DNA from: Niveispirillum sp.
Lineage (GTDB): Bacteria > Pseudomonadota > Alphaproteobacteria > Azospirillales > Azospirillaceae
Assembly (NCBI RefSeq): GCF_017996735.1
Contig: NZ_JAGOGJ010000037.1
Location: 1 to 56,217, forward strand
Direction: 5' to 3'
DNA length: 56,217 bases
The translations under genes and the position numbers were made by a program. Of the stretch, positions 22,210 through 31,114 are shown piece after piece. A model generated the notes under the pieces. It was not told where the DNA came from, did not search any database, and saw only the letters and a list, made by a program, of their open reading frames with translations. Each line of letters opens with the position of its first letter. The stretch's first letter is position 1.

Positions 22210-23268
22210 GTGGAGAATGGTGCGGCAGGCAGGACCGGGATGGACCCGGCGCCAGGCGGGGCGGATATCCCCGCCCCGGATGCCGCCTGCGTCAACCGTG
22301 TGCCTGTGCTGGCCGCCCTGGACCTGGGCACCAACAATTGCCGCCTGCTGATCGCGAAGCCCTGCCGCGAGGGGTTCCGCGTCATTGATGCCTTTTCCCG
22401 CATCGTGCGCCTGGGCGAGGGTCTGACCCGCAGCGACCGTCTGTGCGACGACGCCATGTTCCGCACGGTGCAGGCGCTGAAGGTCTGCCGGTCCAAGATG
22501 GAACGGCGTGGCGTCAGCCATCTGCGCGCCGTCGGTACGGAGGCCTGCCGCCGCGCCGACAATTGTGAGGAATTCCTGAGCCGGGTGCAGGACGAGACCG
22601 GCCTGTCGATCGAGATCATCAGCCCCAAGGAAGAGGCGCGGCTGGCCCTGGCCGGCGTGGCGCCGCTTCTGGACGCCGCCATCCCCTATGCGCTGGTCTT
22701 CGACATTGGCGGCGGGTCGACGGAACTGATCTGGACCGAGCTAGTGCGTGGCCGTCCCCGCGCCATCGACCAGATCTCCGTGCCGCTGGGCGTCGTCAAC
22801 CTGACGGAAACCTATGGCGGCGACCGGGTCTGTCCCCTTGATTACCGGCGGATGATGGACCGTGTGGCCGAACGGCTGGGCGATTTCGACACACGCAACA
22901 GTATCACCAAGGCCGTGGCGGAAGGCCGGGTACAGATGCTGGGCGCGTCCGGCACGGTGACCACGCTGGCCGGCATCCAGATGGGTCTGGCCCGGTATGA
23001 CCGCAGCCGGGTGGACGGGGCCTTCCTGGACCGGGACAAGGCGCGCTCCATTTCGGAAACGCTGCTGGGCCTGGACTATATGGGCCGTGCCGGACAGCCC
23101 TGTGTGGGCCGCGACCGTGCCGATCTTGTCGTGGCGGGCTGCGCCATCCTGGACGCCATCTGGCGGCAATGGCCGGTGCCGCAACTGCGTATCGCCGATC
23201 GCGGCGTCCGGGAAGGCATCCTGTGCGAACTGGCATCCGCCGCCCGCCACCGGCGACGGCGGGGCTAG
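22210..23268 (+). CDS. ppx: Ppx/GppA family phosphatase
   Basis: A 352-residue exopolyphosphatase/guanosine pentaphosphatase of the actin-like ASKHA fold. AALDLGTNNCRLLIA is phosphate-1 near residue 35, VFDIGGGSTELIW (about 160) is phosphate-2 with the GGGS loop, and LGASGTVTTLAGI (about 240) the adenosine-type loop. It cleaves polyphosphate and/or pppGpp, linking to the stringent response. I prefer the GTG at 22210 with AGG six bases before; an ATG at 22240 is possible. rlmE follows in the same direction 87 nt later, a common pairing in alphaproteobacteria. Ppx versus GppA cannot be told here. Confidence 0.88.
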   Translation: MENGAAGRTGMDPAPGGADIPAPDAACVNRVPVLAALDLGTNNCRLLIAKPCREGFRVIDAFSRIVRLGEGLTRSDRLCDDAMFRTVQALKVCRSKMERRGVSHLRAVGTEACRRADNCEEFLSRVQDETGLSIEIISPKEEARLALAGVAPLLDAAIPYALVFDIGGGSTELIWTELVRGRPRAIDQISVPLGVVNLTETYGGDRVCPLDYRRMMDRVAERLGDFDTRNSITKAVAEGRVQMLGASGTVTTLAGIQMGLARYDRSRVDGAFLDRDKARSISETLLGLDYMGRAGQPCVGRDRADLVVAGCAILDAIWRQWPVPQLRIADRGVREGILCELASAARHRRRRG

Positions 23269-23355
23269 GCTGGGTTGCCCAGCCGCCGCTTGCCAGCCGC
23301 CGCCGTTCCGGCGATGGTGCCCGCTTGTCAATCCTTCTGTTCAACGGCGTTTTCC

Positions 23356-24072
23356 ATGACCAAGTCCTCCGGCAACATCCCCACCGGCCGTAATCAGGCC
23401 GTGCGCGTGAAGACCGCCAAGCGGCGGTCGGTGTCGTCGGCCCGCTGGCTGGAACGGCAATTGAACGACCCCTATGTGGCCGAGGCCAAGAAGCGCGGTT
23501 TCCGCAGCCGGGCGGCGTTCAAGCTGCTGCAACTGGATGAGAAGTTCGGCTTCCTGAAGCGCGGGCAGCGTATTGTCGATCTGGGCGCCGCGCCCGGCGG
23601 CTGGACCCAGATCGCCGTGGAGAAGTCGAAATCCGACAAGGGCGGCACCGGTCAGGTGATCGGCATCGACCTTCTGGAGATGGAACCGGTGCCCGGGGCC
23701 ACCACCTTCCAGATGGATTTCACCATTCCGGAAGCACCGGCCCGGCTGAAGGCGCTGTTGCAGGGTCCGGCCGACATCGTGATGTCGGACATGGCCGCCA
23801 ACACCACGGGCCACACGCAAACGGACCATCTGCGCATCGCGGGCCTGGCTGAAATGGCCTATCAGTTCGCCACCGAAGTGCTGGCCCCCGGCGGGGCCTT
23901 CATCTGCAAGCTGTTCCAGGGTGGGGCGGAACGCGAGCTGCTGGCCCAGATGAAAAAGGACTTCACGAGCGTCCGCCACGCCAAGCCCGCCGCCAGCCGG
24001 CAGGACAGCAGCGAGACCTATCTGGTGGCCATGGGCTTCCGGGGTGGGGCAACAGCCGTGCAGGAAGACTGA
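23356..24072 (+). CDS. rlmE: 23S rRNA 2'-O-ribose methyltransferase RlmE
   Basis: A 238-residue RrmJ/FtsJ-type enzyme that methylates U2552 of 23S rRNA in the large subunit. RSRAAFKLLQLDEKFGFL carries the first Lys of the K-D-K-E tetrad, VDLGAAPGGWTQIA (about 75) is the SAM site, and DIVMSDMAANTTGH (about 139) has the Asp. FICKLFQGG holds the second Lys, and SSETYLVAMGFRG ends with the Glu. The basic N-terminus (KTAKRRSVSSARW) is usual in alphaproteobacteria. It is downstream of ppx, probably co-transcribed. Confidence 0.95.
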   Translation: MTKSSGNIPTGRNQAVRVKTAKRRSVSSARWLERQLNDPYVAEAKKRGFRSRAAFKLLQLDEKFGFLKRGQRIVDLGAAPGGWTQIAVEKSKSDKGGTGQVIGIDLLEMEPVPGATTFQMDFTIPEAPARLKALLQGPADIVMSDMAANTTGHTQTDHLRIAGLAEMAYQFATEVLAPGGAFICKLFQGGAERELLAQMKKDFTSVRHAKPAASRQDSSETYLVAMGFRGGATAVQED

Positions 24073-24110
24073 TACCGGGCCCAAAGGCCCCCCCGTGCCT
24101 GTTCATACGG

Positions 24111-24866
24111 TCAGGCGCGGATTACCGATACGCCAGCGGCCCGGAAAGGTGCCAGCGCCCCCTCCCCCACCTCACCCGCCACCAGCAGCGTCTGCATCAG
24201 GGTGGCGGGACCGATGATGTGGGGCGATGCCGCCCCGATCTTTTCCGGCGTGGCCAGCACCATGGTTTCGGCGGCAGCCTGCGCCAGGGCCCGCTTCACA
24301 TCCGCCTCTTCCATGTCACCGGTCGTCAGGCCGATGCCGGCATGGGCACCGGTAACGCCCATGACATACAGATCGGCCTGGAAACGTCGGATGCCTTCCA
24401 GCACCTGGGCGCCGACACAGACGCCGGAATGCTTGAACAGCCGTCCGCCGATCAGGGCCACGTCCACCGATGGATGATCGACCAGCGCCGTGGCCACGGT
24501 CGGGCTGTGCGTGACCACCATGGCCCGCAGATCGCGCGGCAGGGCACGGGCCAGTTCAAGGCACGTCGTGCCCCCATCCAGGAAAAGCAGTTGCCCCGGA
24601 CGGATCATCCGCGCCGCCGCCGCACCCAGCAACCGTTTGACATCGGGCGACTGCAGGCTTTTGCCGGCCAGATCCGCCATCGCTGGCGACGCCGGCAGCG
24701 CCCCGCCATGGACCCTTTGCAACAGCCCTTCGGCCGCCATTTCCCGCAGGTCGCGGCGGATCGTGTCCTCCGACAGGCCCAGGGAGACCGCGAAATCCTT
24801 TGCCACCACCTGACCGTCACGCTGGAGAGCGGCCAGAATCATCGCCTTACGCTGTTGGGTGAGCAT
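24111..24866 (-). CDS. DeoR-family transcriptional regulator
   Basis: A 251-residue DeoR-type repressor. Residues 1-55 are the HTH (MLTQQRKAMILAALQ, then GLSEDTIRRDLREMAAEGLLQR and VHGGA). The rest is the DeoR sugar-phosphate-sensing domain with LFLDGGTTCLELA, DVALIGGRLF and GVTGAHAGIGLTT. GAGG seven bases before the ATG at 24866 decides the start. The gene is divergent from a NudK-type hydrolase with an inverted repeat between them, so it probably controls that gene and itself in response to a phosphorylated sugar or nucleotide-sugar product. Confidence 0.88.
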   Translation of the reverse strand: MLTQQRKAMILAALQRDGQVVAKDFAVSLGLSEDTIRRDLREMAAEGLLQRVHGGALPASPAMADLAGKSLQSPDVKRLLGAAAARMIRPGQLLFLDGGTTCLELARALPRDLRAMVVTHSPTVATALVDHPSVDVALIGGRLFKHSGVCVGAQVLEGIRRFQADLYVMGVTGAHAGIGLTTGDMEEADVKRALAQAAAETMVLATPEKIGAASPHIIGPATLMQTLLVAGEVGEGALAPFRAAGVSVIRA

Positions 24867-24908
24867 CCGACGCCTCATCACGAATATCCGTGACTCTACA
24901 CGATTTTG

Positions 24909-24932
24909 CACGATAATACCCGAATAATCGTG
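24909..24932. promoter_or_regulatory. candidate DeoR operator
   Basis: Imperfect inverted repeat CACGATAAT...AATCGTG (outer six bases of each arm perfect, 18 of 24 positions symmetrical) between the DeoR start and the nudK start. A further CACGAT-like copy ACACGATTTTG lies just left of it. The position suits repression of both divergent genes. Confidence 0.5.
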
Positions 24933-24942
24933 GAGGATGATC

Positions 24943-25524
24943 ATGTCCATCGCCGACCGTATCCGCATCCGGCAGGTCACCCTGCTGTCAGACGACTGGT
25001 ATGTCCTGAAGAAGACGCGCTTCGATTATCGCCGCGCCGATGACACCTGGCAGACCTTGAGCCGTGAAACCTATGACCGGGGCAATGGCGCCACCATCCT
25101 GCTGTACGATCCGGAGCGGCGGACCGTGGTGCTGACCCGGCAATTCCGCTTTCCCGCCTTTGTGAACGGCCATGACGACCTGTTGACGGAGGCGCCGGCC
25201 GGGCTGCTGGAGGGTGCGGACCCCGCCGATCGGATCCGACAGGAATTGATGGAGGAGACGGGTTACGTCATCGGCCAGCCCCGGAAACTGTTCGAGGCCT
25301 TCATGAGCCCCGGATCAGTCACGGAGAAGCTGCATTTCTTCGCCGCCCCTTATGGTCCATGCGACAGGACCGGCAGCGGCGGGGGCAACAGGGCAGAGGG
25401 AGAGGATATCAGCGTGCTGGAAATCACCATCGAAGAGGCAATGGAGAGTATCCGGGACGGGCGCATCAAAGATGGTAAGACCATCATGTTGTTGCAGCAT
25501 GCCGCCCTGTATCTGCTGCCCTGA
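24943..25524 (+). CDS. nudK: NudK-type Nudix hydrolase (GDP-mannose pyrophosphatase-like)
   Basis: A 193-residue Nudix enzyme. The Nudix box is spread over EAPAGLLEGADPADRIRQELMEETGY (residues about 86-111), with the REL-MEETGY end and its metal-binding Glu residues. Upstream RQFRFPAFVNG and downstream MSPGSVTEKLHFFAA match NudK, which hydrolyses GDP-mannose to mannose-1-phosphate and GMP. GGAGG six bases before the ATG at 24943 gives the start. Control by the divergent DeoR regulator is likely. A short extra loop (GSGGGNRAEGED) sits near 145. Confidence 0.85.
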   Translation: MSIADRIRIRQVTLLSDDWYVLKKTRFDYRRADDTWQTLSRETYDRGNGATILLYDPERRTVVLTRQFRFPAFVNGHDDLLTEAPAGLLEGADPADRIRQELMEETGYVIGQPRKLFEAFMSPGSVTEKLHFFAAPYGPCDRTGSGGGNRAEGEDISVLEITIEEAMESIRDGRIKDGKTIMLLQHAALYLLP

Positions 25525-25755
25525 ATGGCGAGCCGCGTGTGAAATTCTTCACAACCCTATCCACGGACATATGTCCATTGGCAGATTGGCATTCGCCAAA
25601 CGCCTGAAGGTCCCGGACCGATTTTGTGTCATAAATAATGGCGGGCTCCGTCGAGAGCCATAATCCAGCGGCCAGGAACCAACGGTGGATATTGTGCCGT
25701 CATGGTATGGATTGTGAGAGCCTGACCAGCTTTCTTCGATAAGCGGTGACTGCCT
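25525..25755. other. 231-bp gene-free gap
   Basis: No gene is visible. It contains a perfect 12-bp palindrome GGACATATGTCC (25565-25576) and is AT-richer than its surroundings, so it probably holds the promoter and a regulator site for the response-regulator gene downstream. No clear -35/-10 pair. Confidence 0.4.
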
Positions 25756-26832
25756 ATGCCTGCGGACGGATGCATCGAAGTCGATAATTCGCTGAGAACG
25801 GCGCGAATACTCGTGATTGATGATATGCAGGTCAGTGTCGACTACTTGGTTTGTACGTTGCGGCGCGCCGGATTGGCCCATATATCAGCCACGACCGATC
25901 CCCGCATCGGGTTGGACCTTTGCCGGCAAGCGCCTCCGGATCTAATTCTTCTCGATTACTGCATGCCCGGCCTGGATGGGCCGGGCTTCATGGCGGAACT
26001 GACCTCCATTCTGGGTGCCGAGACACCACCGATCCTGATCATCACGGCCCATGACATTGCCGCGAACCGGCGTCGCGCGCTGGAACTGGGGGCCATCGAC
26101 TATGTCACCAAGCCCTTCACCGACTGGGAATTGCTGATCCGCGCGCGCAACCTGATGCGGCTGCATGTACTGCACCGGAGCCAGCGCGCCTTGTCCCGGC
26201 AACTGGAACAACTGGTCAGCGAACGCACGGCGGAACTGGAACGCACACGCGCAGAGATCATTCACCGGCTGTGCAATGCCGGGGAGTTCCGGGACGAGGA
26301 TACGGGACGGCATGTGGCCCGTATCGGCCGGCTGTCCTCACGGCTGGCGGAACTGGCTGGGGCCGGAGGCGATTTCGCGGGCAACCTGGCCGCCGCCGCC
26401 CCCCTGCATGATATCGGCAAGATCGGCATTCCCGACCGCGTCCTGCTGAAGCCCGGAAAGCTGGACCACGACGAATGGTCCATCATGAAGACCCATTGCA
26501 CACTCGGCGCCCAGATCCTGGCGGATAGCGGCCTGCCATTGCTGGATCTGGCATCGGAGATCGCGCTGTCCCACCATGAGAAATGGGATGGCAACGGCTA
26601 TCCGAACGGGCTGGCGGGGGACGCGATCCCGCTGTCGGGCCGGCTGGTTGCCGTCTGCGATGTATTCGACGCCCTGCTGTCGCACCGGCCCTACAAGCAG
26701 CCATGGCCCATGGACAAGGCTCTGGCCTATATCGCTGAGGTGTCGGGTACTCATCTCGACCCGAACCTGGCCACCCTGTTCCTGGACAATAAGGCGGAGA
26801 TGATGGCGATCCGGGTGGAGATGGCGGACTGA
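25756..26832 (+). CDS. response regulator with HD-GYP domain (RpfG-like)
   Basis: A 358-residue two-component output protein. Residues about 13-130 are a receiver domain with acidic DD in VIDDMQ, phospho-acceptor Asp in LLDYCMPGLDG, and Lys in YVTKPF. A coiled coil follows (RALSRQLEQLVSERTAELERT). The HD-GYP domain (about 170-345) has LHDIGKIGIPD, HHEKWDGNGYPNGL and CDVFDALLSHRPYK, all the residues needed to hydrolyse cyclic di-GMP. No sensor kinase is adjacent. It likely lowers c-di-GMP in response to an unlinked kinase, affecting motility or biofilm. Confidence 0.92.
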   Translation: MPADGCIEVDNSLRTARILVIDDMQVSVDYLVCTLRRAGLAHISATTDPRIGLDLCRQAPPDLILLDYCMPGLDGPGFMAELTSILGAETPPILIITAHDIAANRRRALELGAIDYVTKPFTDWELLIRARNLMRLHVLHRSQRALSRQLEQLVSERTAELERTRAEIIHRLCNAGEFRDEDTGRHVARIGRLSSRLAELAGAGGDFAGNLAAAAPLHDIGKIGIPDRVLLKPGKLDHDEWSIMKTHCTLGAQILADSGLPLLDLASEIALSHHEKWDGNGYPNGLAGDAIPLSGRLVAVCDVFDALLSHRPYKQPWPMDKALAYIAEVSGTHLDPNLATLFLDNKAEMMAIRVEMAD

Positions 26833-26843
26833 TAGCCCCCGCG

Positions 26844-28355
26844 TCAACGCCAGATCGGCTTGCCCGATCCGGGCAGGCCCAGACGCCCCCACATGTCGCT
26901 GACCTTGTCGACCACCTGCCGGTCCATATGCAGCTTCTCCCCCCATTCGCGGTGCGTTTCGGGCGGCAGCTTGTTGGTGGCGTCCAATCCGACCTTACCG
27001 CCCAATCCCGATTCGGGGCTGGCAAAATCCAGGTAATCGATGGGCGTCCCCTCGATCATGGTGATGTCGCGGACAGGGTCCATGCGGGTACTGACGGCCC
27101 ACATCACGTCCTTCCAGTCCCGCGCATTGATGTCGTCATCAACCACGATGACCCATTTCGTGTACATGAACTGCCGCAGAAAGGACCATACGCCCATCAT
27201 CACGCGCTTGGCATGGCCCGGATAGGCCTTCTTCATCGACACGACCGCGATCCGGTAGGAACAGCCCTCCGGCGGCAGCCAGAAATCCACGATCTCCGGG
27301 AATTGCTGCTGCAACAGCGGAATGAACACTTCGTTCAGCGCCTCGCCCAGAACGCTGGGCTCATCCGGCGGCCGTCCGGTGAAGGTGGAGAGATAGATCG
27401 GGTCGCGGCGCATGGTGATGGCCGTGACAGTAAAGACGGGGAACGGCTCGACCGAGTTGTAATAGCCGGTATGGTCGCCATACGGCCCCTCGTCGGCATA
27501 TTCGTCCAGGCTGACATAGCCCTCCAGCACGATCTCCGCCGTTGCCGGCACCTTTAACGGGACGGTCTTGCACTCGACCAGATCGACACGCTTCCCGCGC
27601 AGCAGGCCCGCGAACTGGTATTCCGACAGGGTCTCCGGCACCGGCGTCACAGCGGCCAGGATGGTGCCGGGATCGGCGCCCAGCACGGCGGCAGCGGGCA
27701 GCGGCTCCCGCTTGCCCGACTGTTTCCAGCGCTGATGATGCTGCGCGCCGCCACGATGCTTCAGCCAGCGCATGATGGTCTTGTTCCGGCCCAGCCGCTG
27801 CATACGATAGATGCCGAGGTTGAAATTATCCTCGCGGCTGTCTGACGGCCCCTTGGTGACGATCAGGGGCCAGGTGATCAGCGGTGCCGGCTCCCCCGGC
27901 CAGCAGGACTGGATGGGCAGGATTGACAGGTCCACATCATCGCCCGTCAGCACCACCTCCTGACACGGCGCCCTGGACACGGAACCCGGCCGCATGGCCA
28001 TCACCTGCTTGGCCAGCGGCAAAAGCTGGAACGCCTCCTTCAGCCCGCGCGGCGGCTCCGGCTGCTTCAGGAAGGCCAGCGTCTCCCCCACCTGGCGCAG
28101 TTCATGCGGCTCCCGGTCCATGCCCCAGGCCACGCGCTCCACGGTCCCGAACAGGTTGATCAGCACGGGCATGGGGCTCTTCGTGCCATCCTCCCGGATC
28201 ACATTCTCAAACAGCACGGCCGGCCCCTTTTCCGCCAGCAGCCTTGTATGGATCTCCGTCATTTCCAGCACGGTGGAAACGGGTTCCGTCACGCGCACCA
28301 GCCGCCCCTCCTGTTCCAGGCGGGCCATGAAGTCACGCAGGGAGGCATAGGGCAT
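26844..28355 (-). CDS. ubiD: UbiD-type decarboxylase
   Basis: A 503-residue prenylated-FMN-dependent decarboxylase, 3-octaprenyl-4-hydroxybenzoate carboxy-lyase in ubiquinone synthesis. Family marks are [17 protein letters not shown] at the start, [21 protein letters not shown] (metal and prFMN contacts), [11 protein letters not shown] (catalytic Glu just before, in [12 protein letters not shown]), and [12 protein letters not shown]. Length is normal. ubiA (31095) and a polyprenyl synthase (35430) lie within 9 kb, supporting the ubiquinone role over a catabolic paralogue. It is convergent with the HD-GYP gene, 11 bp apart. Confidence 0.92.
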   Translation of the reverse strand: MPYASLRDFMARLEQEGRLVRVTEPVSTVLEMTEIHTRLLAEKGPAVLFENVIREDGTKSPMPVLINLFGTVERVAWGMDREPHELRQVGETLAFLKQPEPPRGLKEAFQLLPLAKQVMAMRPGSVSRAPCQEVVLTGDDVDLSILPIQSCWPGEPAPLITWPLIVTKGPSDSREDNFNLGIYRMQRLGRNKTIMRWLKHRGGAQHHQRWKQSGKREPLPAAAVLGADPGTILAAVTPVPETLSEYQFAGLLRGKRVDLVECKTVPLKVPATAEIVLEGYVSLDEYADEGPYGDHTGYYNSVEPFPVFTVTAITMRRDPIYLSTFTGRPPDEPSVLGEALNEVFIPLLQQQFPEIVDFWLPPEGCSYRIAVVSMKKAYPGHAKRVMMGVWSFLRQFMYTKWVIVVDDDINARDWKDVMWAVSTRMDPVRDITMIEGTPIDYLDFASPESGLGGKVGLDATNKLPPETHREWGEKLHMDRQVVDKVSDMWGRLGLPGSGKPIWR

Positions 28356-28455
28356 GATGGGCCTTTGCAGGTTCCGGTATCGGGTCGGGCCGTAACATCG
28401 GTGCCGGGGACCGCCGGGTCAAGCGGGCAGCCCGTCGCGGCCGCACTTCCCGTGC

Positions 28456-28476
28456 CATTGATTTTTTCAATCAATG
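28456..28476. promoter_or_regulatory. inverted repeat upstream of bicarbonate permease
   Basis: Perfect 8-bp arms CATTGATT / AATCAATG with spacer TTTTC, about 80 bp before the permease start in an AT-rich stretch (TATATC follows at about 28485). It may be the site of the LysR protein encoded downstream. Confidence 0.45.
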
Positions 28477-28554
28477 TGGAAAAATATATCAATTTCACAG
28501 AATGAAACCTCCTCCCTATGGTCCCCGCCGGTCACTTCGTGGGAGAGATGAGAG

Positions 28555-29550
28555 ATGGATGCATTATTGTCCGCGCCGATCCTGTTTTTCGGGCTGGGGG
28601 CCCTGATGGCGCTGGCCGGTGCCCGCCTTCCCTTTCCCGACGGGTTCGGCAAGGCGCTGGCGGCCTATCTCCTGGTCGCCATCGGGTTGAAGGGCGGGGT
28701 GGCGCTGGCCGGCGCCTCCCTGGCGGCGGTGTTGCCGCTGCTGCTGACGGCGGCCCTGATCAGCTTTGCCATGCCGGCCCTGGCCTTCGCGCTGCTGCGC
28801 GGGCCGGTGGGGCTGGATCGTGTCAACGCCGCCGCCATCGCCGCCCATTATGGATCGGTCAGCCTGGTCACCTTCGTGACGGCGACAAAGTTGCTGGAGG
28901 CACGGGGGATCAGTTTCGGCGGCCATATGGTGGCGGCGCTGGCCATCATGGAGGCGCCGGCCATCATCACCGGCCTTCTGCTTTCCGGCCGCGTCGGCAT
29001 GCTGGCCCGCAGCGGGACAGAGCAGGCGGGCGGCACCATGGCCGTGAACATGGGCGGCGGGGGCCTGCCTTCGGCCCTGCGGGAGGCGGCGTTCAACGGG
29101 TCGATCCTGCTGCTGGCCGGGTCGCTGGTCGTGGGGCTGGCGATCGGCACGCCGGGTCTTGCCAAGCTGTCGGGCCTGTTCGTGGCGCCGTGGGATGGGG
29201 CTTTGTGCCTGTTCCTGCTGGACATGGGCCATCTGGCGGCCAGCCGGATGCGTCAGGCGGCAGCCCTGAACCTGCGGCTGCTGGGCTTCGGGCTGGTCAT
29301 GCCGCTGCTGGGCGCGGTGATCGGTCTGTCGGCCGCCCTGCCGCTGGGCCTGGGGCTGGGCGATGCGGCCTTGCTGGTGACGCTTTGCGCGTCCGCCTCC
29401 TACATTGCGGTACCGGCCGCGCTGCGTCATGCATTGCCGGATGCTGATCCGGGCCTCTCGCTGCCCTTGTCGCTGGCCGTCACCTTTCCCTTCAACATCC
29501 TGGTCGGCATCCCGCTTTACCTGATGGTCTGCCGCGCCTTGATTGGATAA
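28555..29550 (+). CDS. SbtA-type sodium-dependent bicarbonate permease (DUF897)
   Basis: A 331-residue membrane protein with about ten hydrophobic segments, e.g. ILFFGLGALMALAGARL, LAAYLLVAIGLKGGVALAG and FAMPALAFALLRG. The SbtA signature region AAIAAHYGSVSLVTFVTA lies near 100. The cyanobacterial SbtA imports bicarbonate with sodium; proteobacterial members are annotated by similarity. GAGAGATGA precedes the start. A LysR gene follows after 5 bp in the same direction, an unusual but clear linkage. No carbonic anhydrase or carbon-fixation gene is in the window, so a role in anaplerotic CO2 supply is inference. Confidence 0.85.
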   Translation: MDALLSAPILFFGLGALMALAGARLPFPDGFGKALAAYLLVAIGLKGGVALAGASLAAVLPLLLTAALISFAMPALAFALLRGPVGLDRVNAAAIAAHYGSVSLVTFVTATKLLEARGISFGGHMVAALAIMEAPAIITGLLLSGRVGMLARSGTEQAGGTMAVNMGGGGLPSALREAAFNGSILLLAGSLVVGLAIGTPGLAKLSGLFVAPWDGALCLFLLDMGHLAASRMRQAAALNLRLLGFGLVMPLLGAVIGLSAALPLGLGLGDAALLVTLCASASYIAVPAALRHALPDADPGLSLPLSLAVTFPFNILVGIPLYLMVCRALIG

Positions 29551-29555
29551 GCCCC

Positions 29556-30449
29556 ATGCCCGTCCCCCAGCTGCCCTTCGATCTGGACCTGCTGCGCAGT
29601 TTCGTCACCATCGTGGAGGCGGGGGGCGTGACACGCGCCGCCGAACGGTTGGGCCGAACCCAGTCCACGGTCAGCCTGCAGATGAAGCGGCTGGAGGACG
29701 GGCTGGGCCGCCGGCTGTTCCAGCGGGACGGCAAGTCGTTCGAGATGACGGCGGAGGGGGAGCAATTGCTGACCTATGCCCGCCGGCTTCTCAGTCTGGC
29801 GGGTGAAGCCAGCGCGGCGCTGATGGAGCCGGAGGTGGGCGGTGCGGTCCGCCTGGGCACGCCGGAGGATTTCGCCACCACCCACCTGCCGGACATTCTG
29901 TTCCGCTTCGCCCGCGCCCATCCGCAGGTGGCGCTGGAGGTGCGGTGCGACTTCACGGCCAATCTGCTGGACGGCTTTGCCCAGGGGGATTTTGACCTGA
30001 TCCTGTGCAAGCGGGAACCACAGGGCCCCGGCGACGGGTTGCGGGTCTGGCGTGAACCGCTGGTCTGGGCGGCCTCCCCCCGGCTGCTGCTGTCACCGGA
30101 ACAGCCGGTGCCGCTGGTGCTGGCCCCGTCACCTGACCTTTACCGCCGCCGCGCGCTGGAAGCGCTGGAACGATCGGGCATTCCTTGGCGCATCGCCTAT
30201 ACCAGCCCCAGCCTTGCCGGCATCCAGGCCGCCGTCAGCGCCGGCCTGGGCATCACTATCCTGTCACGCGACATGCTGGCCGCCGGGTTCCAGGTGGTGG
30301 ATGCCAGCCTGGGCCTGCCCGACCTGACCGATATGGAGATCGCCCTGCACCGGCGGCCCGGCGCCCCGTCGAAGGCGGTGGACCTGCTTGCCAGCCACAT
30401 CGTCCGCTCCCTGGAACAAAGCCCGGCGGCCAGGTTGGGCGGCCACTGA
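29556..30449 (+). CDS. LysR-family regulator
   Basis: A 297-residue LysR protein. The N-terminal winged HTH is FDLDLLRSFVTIVEAGGVTRAAERLGRTQSTVS with LEDGLGRRLF. The C-terminal substrate-binding fold starts near 95 (AVRLGTPEDFATTHLPDILF). It lies 5 bp after the bicarbonate permease and on the same strand, so it is probably in one transcript and may act at the inverted repeat before the permease. LysR genes more often stand divergent from their target. Confidence 0.9.
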   Translation: MPVPQLPFDLDLLRSFVTIVEAGGVTRAAERLGRTQSTVSLQMKRLEDGLGRRLFQRDGKSFEMTAEGEQLLTYARRLLSLAGEASAALMEPEVGGAVRLGTPEDFATTHLPDILFRFARAHPQVALEVRCDFTANLLDGFAQGDFDLILCKREPQGPGDGLRVWREPLVWAASPRLLLSPEQPVPLVLAPSPDLYRRRALEALERSGIPWRIAYTSPSLAGIQAAVSAGLGITILSRDMLAAGFQVVDASLGLPDLTDMEIALHRRPGAPSKAVDLLASHIVRSLEQSPAARLGGH

Positions 30450-30451
30450 CA

Positions 30452-31114
30452 TCAAGGGGCGGGTACGCGCCAGACATCGGTGCTTCGGATCGGCTTGTCT
30501 TCCAGTTCCAGGCTGGTCGGCACGTCATGGGTGGCAACCTTCACCAACCCCTGCGACGGCAGATAGGCCCGGCCCGGATCCCCCACCAGAACCAGCATCC
30601 CCGTCCGCGCCAGATCGCGGAACCAGGCCAGCGCGGCCTCGGCAAAGGACCGTTCGTAGCAGACGTCACCGGCCAGCAGGACATCCACGCCCGGCAATGG
30701 CCGGCCGATCCGATCCTCGGTAACCGACGTCACGGCCACGCCGTTCAGGACGGCGTTCAATTGCGTGGCCGCCGCCGCGAAGGGATCGATATCCAGGGCC
30801 GTGACACTGGCAGCCCCCGCCTTCATAGCGGCGATGGCGATCAGGCCGGAACCGGCCGCGAAATCGACAACCCTTTTCCCGGCCACCAGTGCCGGGTCAT
30901 CGGCGATCAGTTTTGCCACCGCCTGACCGCCAGCCCAGGGAAAGGCCCAGAAGGGCGGCGGTACGCCGTTGCGGTCCAGCCAGTCGGCGGTCGCGTGCCA
31001 GATGGGCGTGATCTCGGTCGCCTGCCACAGCATGATATCGGGGCGCAGCGGCACAGGTGCCGGCGCGGTATGGGCGCGGATGAAGGCGGCGGGATCAGCG
31101 GCGGCTGGCGGCAA
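30452..31114 (-). CDS. class I methyltransferase (ETFB lysine methylase-like)
   Basis: About 220 residues. PPPFWAFPWAGGQAVAKLI (about 50-68) and VVDFAAGSGLIAIAAMKAG (SAM motif I, about 80) followed by ALDIDPFA match the family of ETFB/ribosomal-protein lysine methylases. The N-terminal FIRAHTAPAPVPLRPDI also fits. No ATG is well placed; TTG at 31114 or 31120 would overlap the ubiA stop (31095) by about 20 nt, so the start is uncertain. It follows ubiA in the same direction, probably translationally coupled. Convergent with the LysR gene. Confidence 0.7.
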   Translation of the reverse strand: MPPAAADPAAFIRAHTAPAPVPLRPDIMLWQATEITPIWHATADWLDRNGVPPPFWAFPWAGGQAVAKLIADDPALVAGKRVVDFAAGSGLIAIAAMKAGAASVTALDIDPFAAAATQLNAVLNGVAVTSVTEDRIGRPLPGVDVLLAGDVCYERSFAEAALAWFRDLARTGMLVLVGDPGRAYLPSQGLVKVATHDVPTSLELEDKPIRSTDVWRVPAP

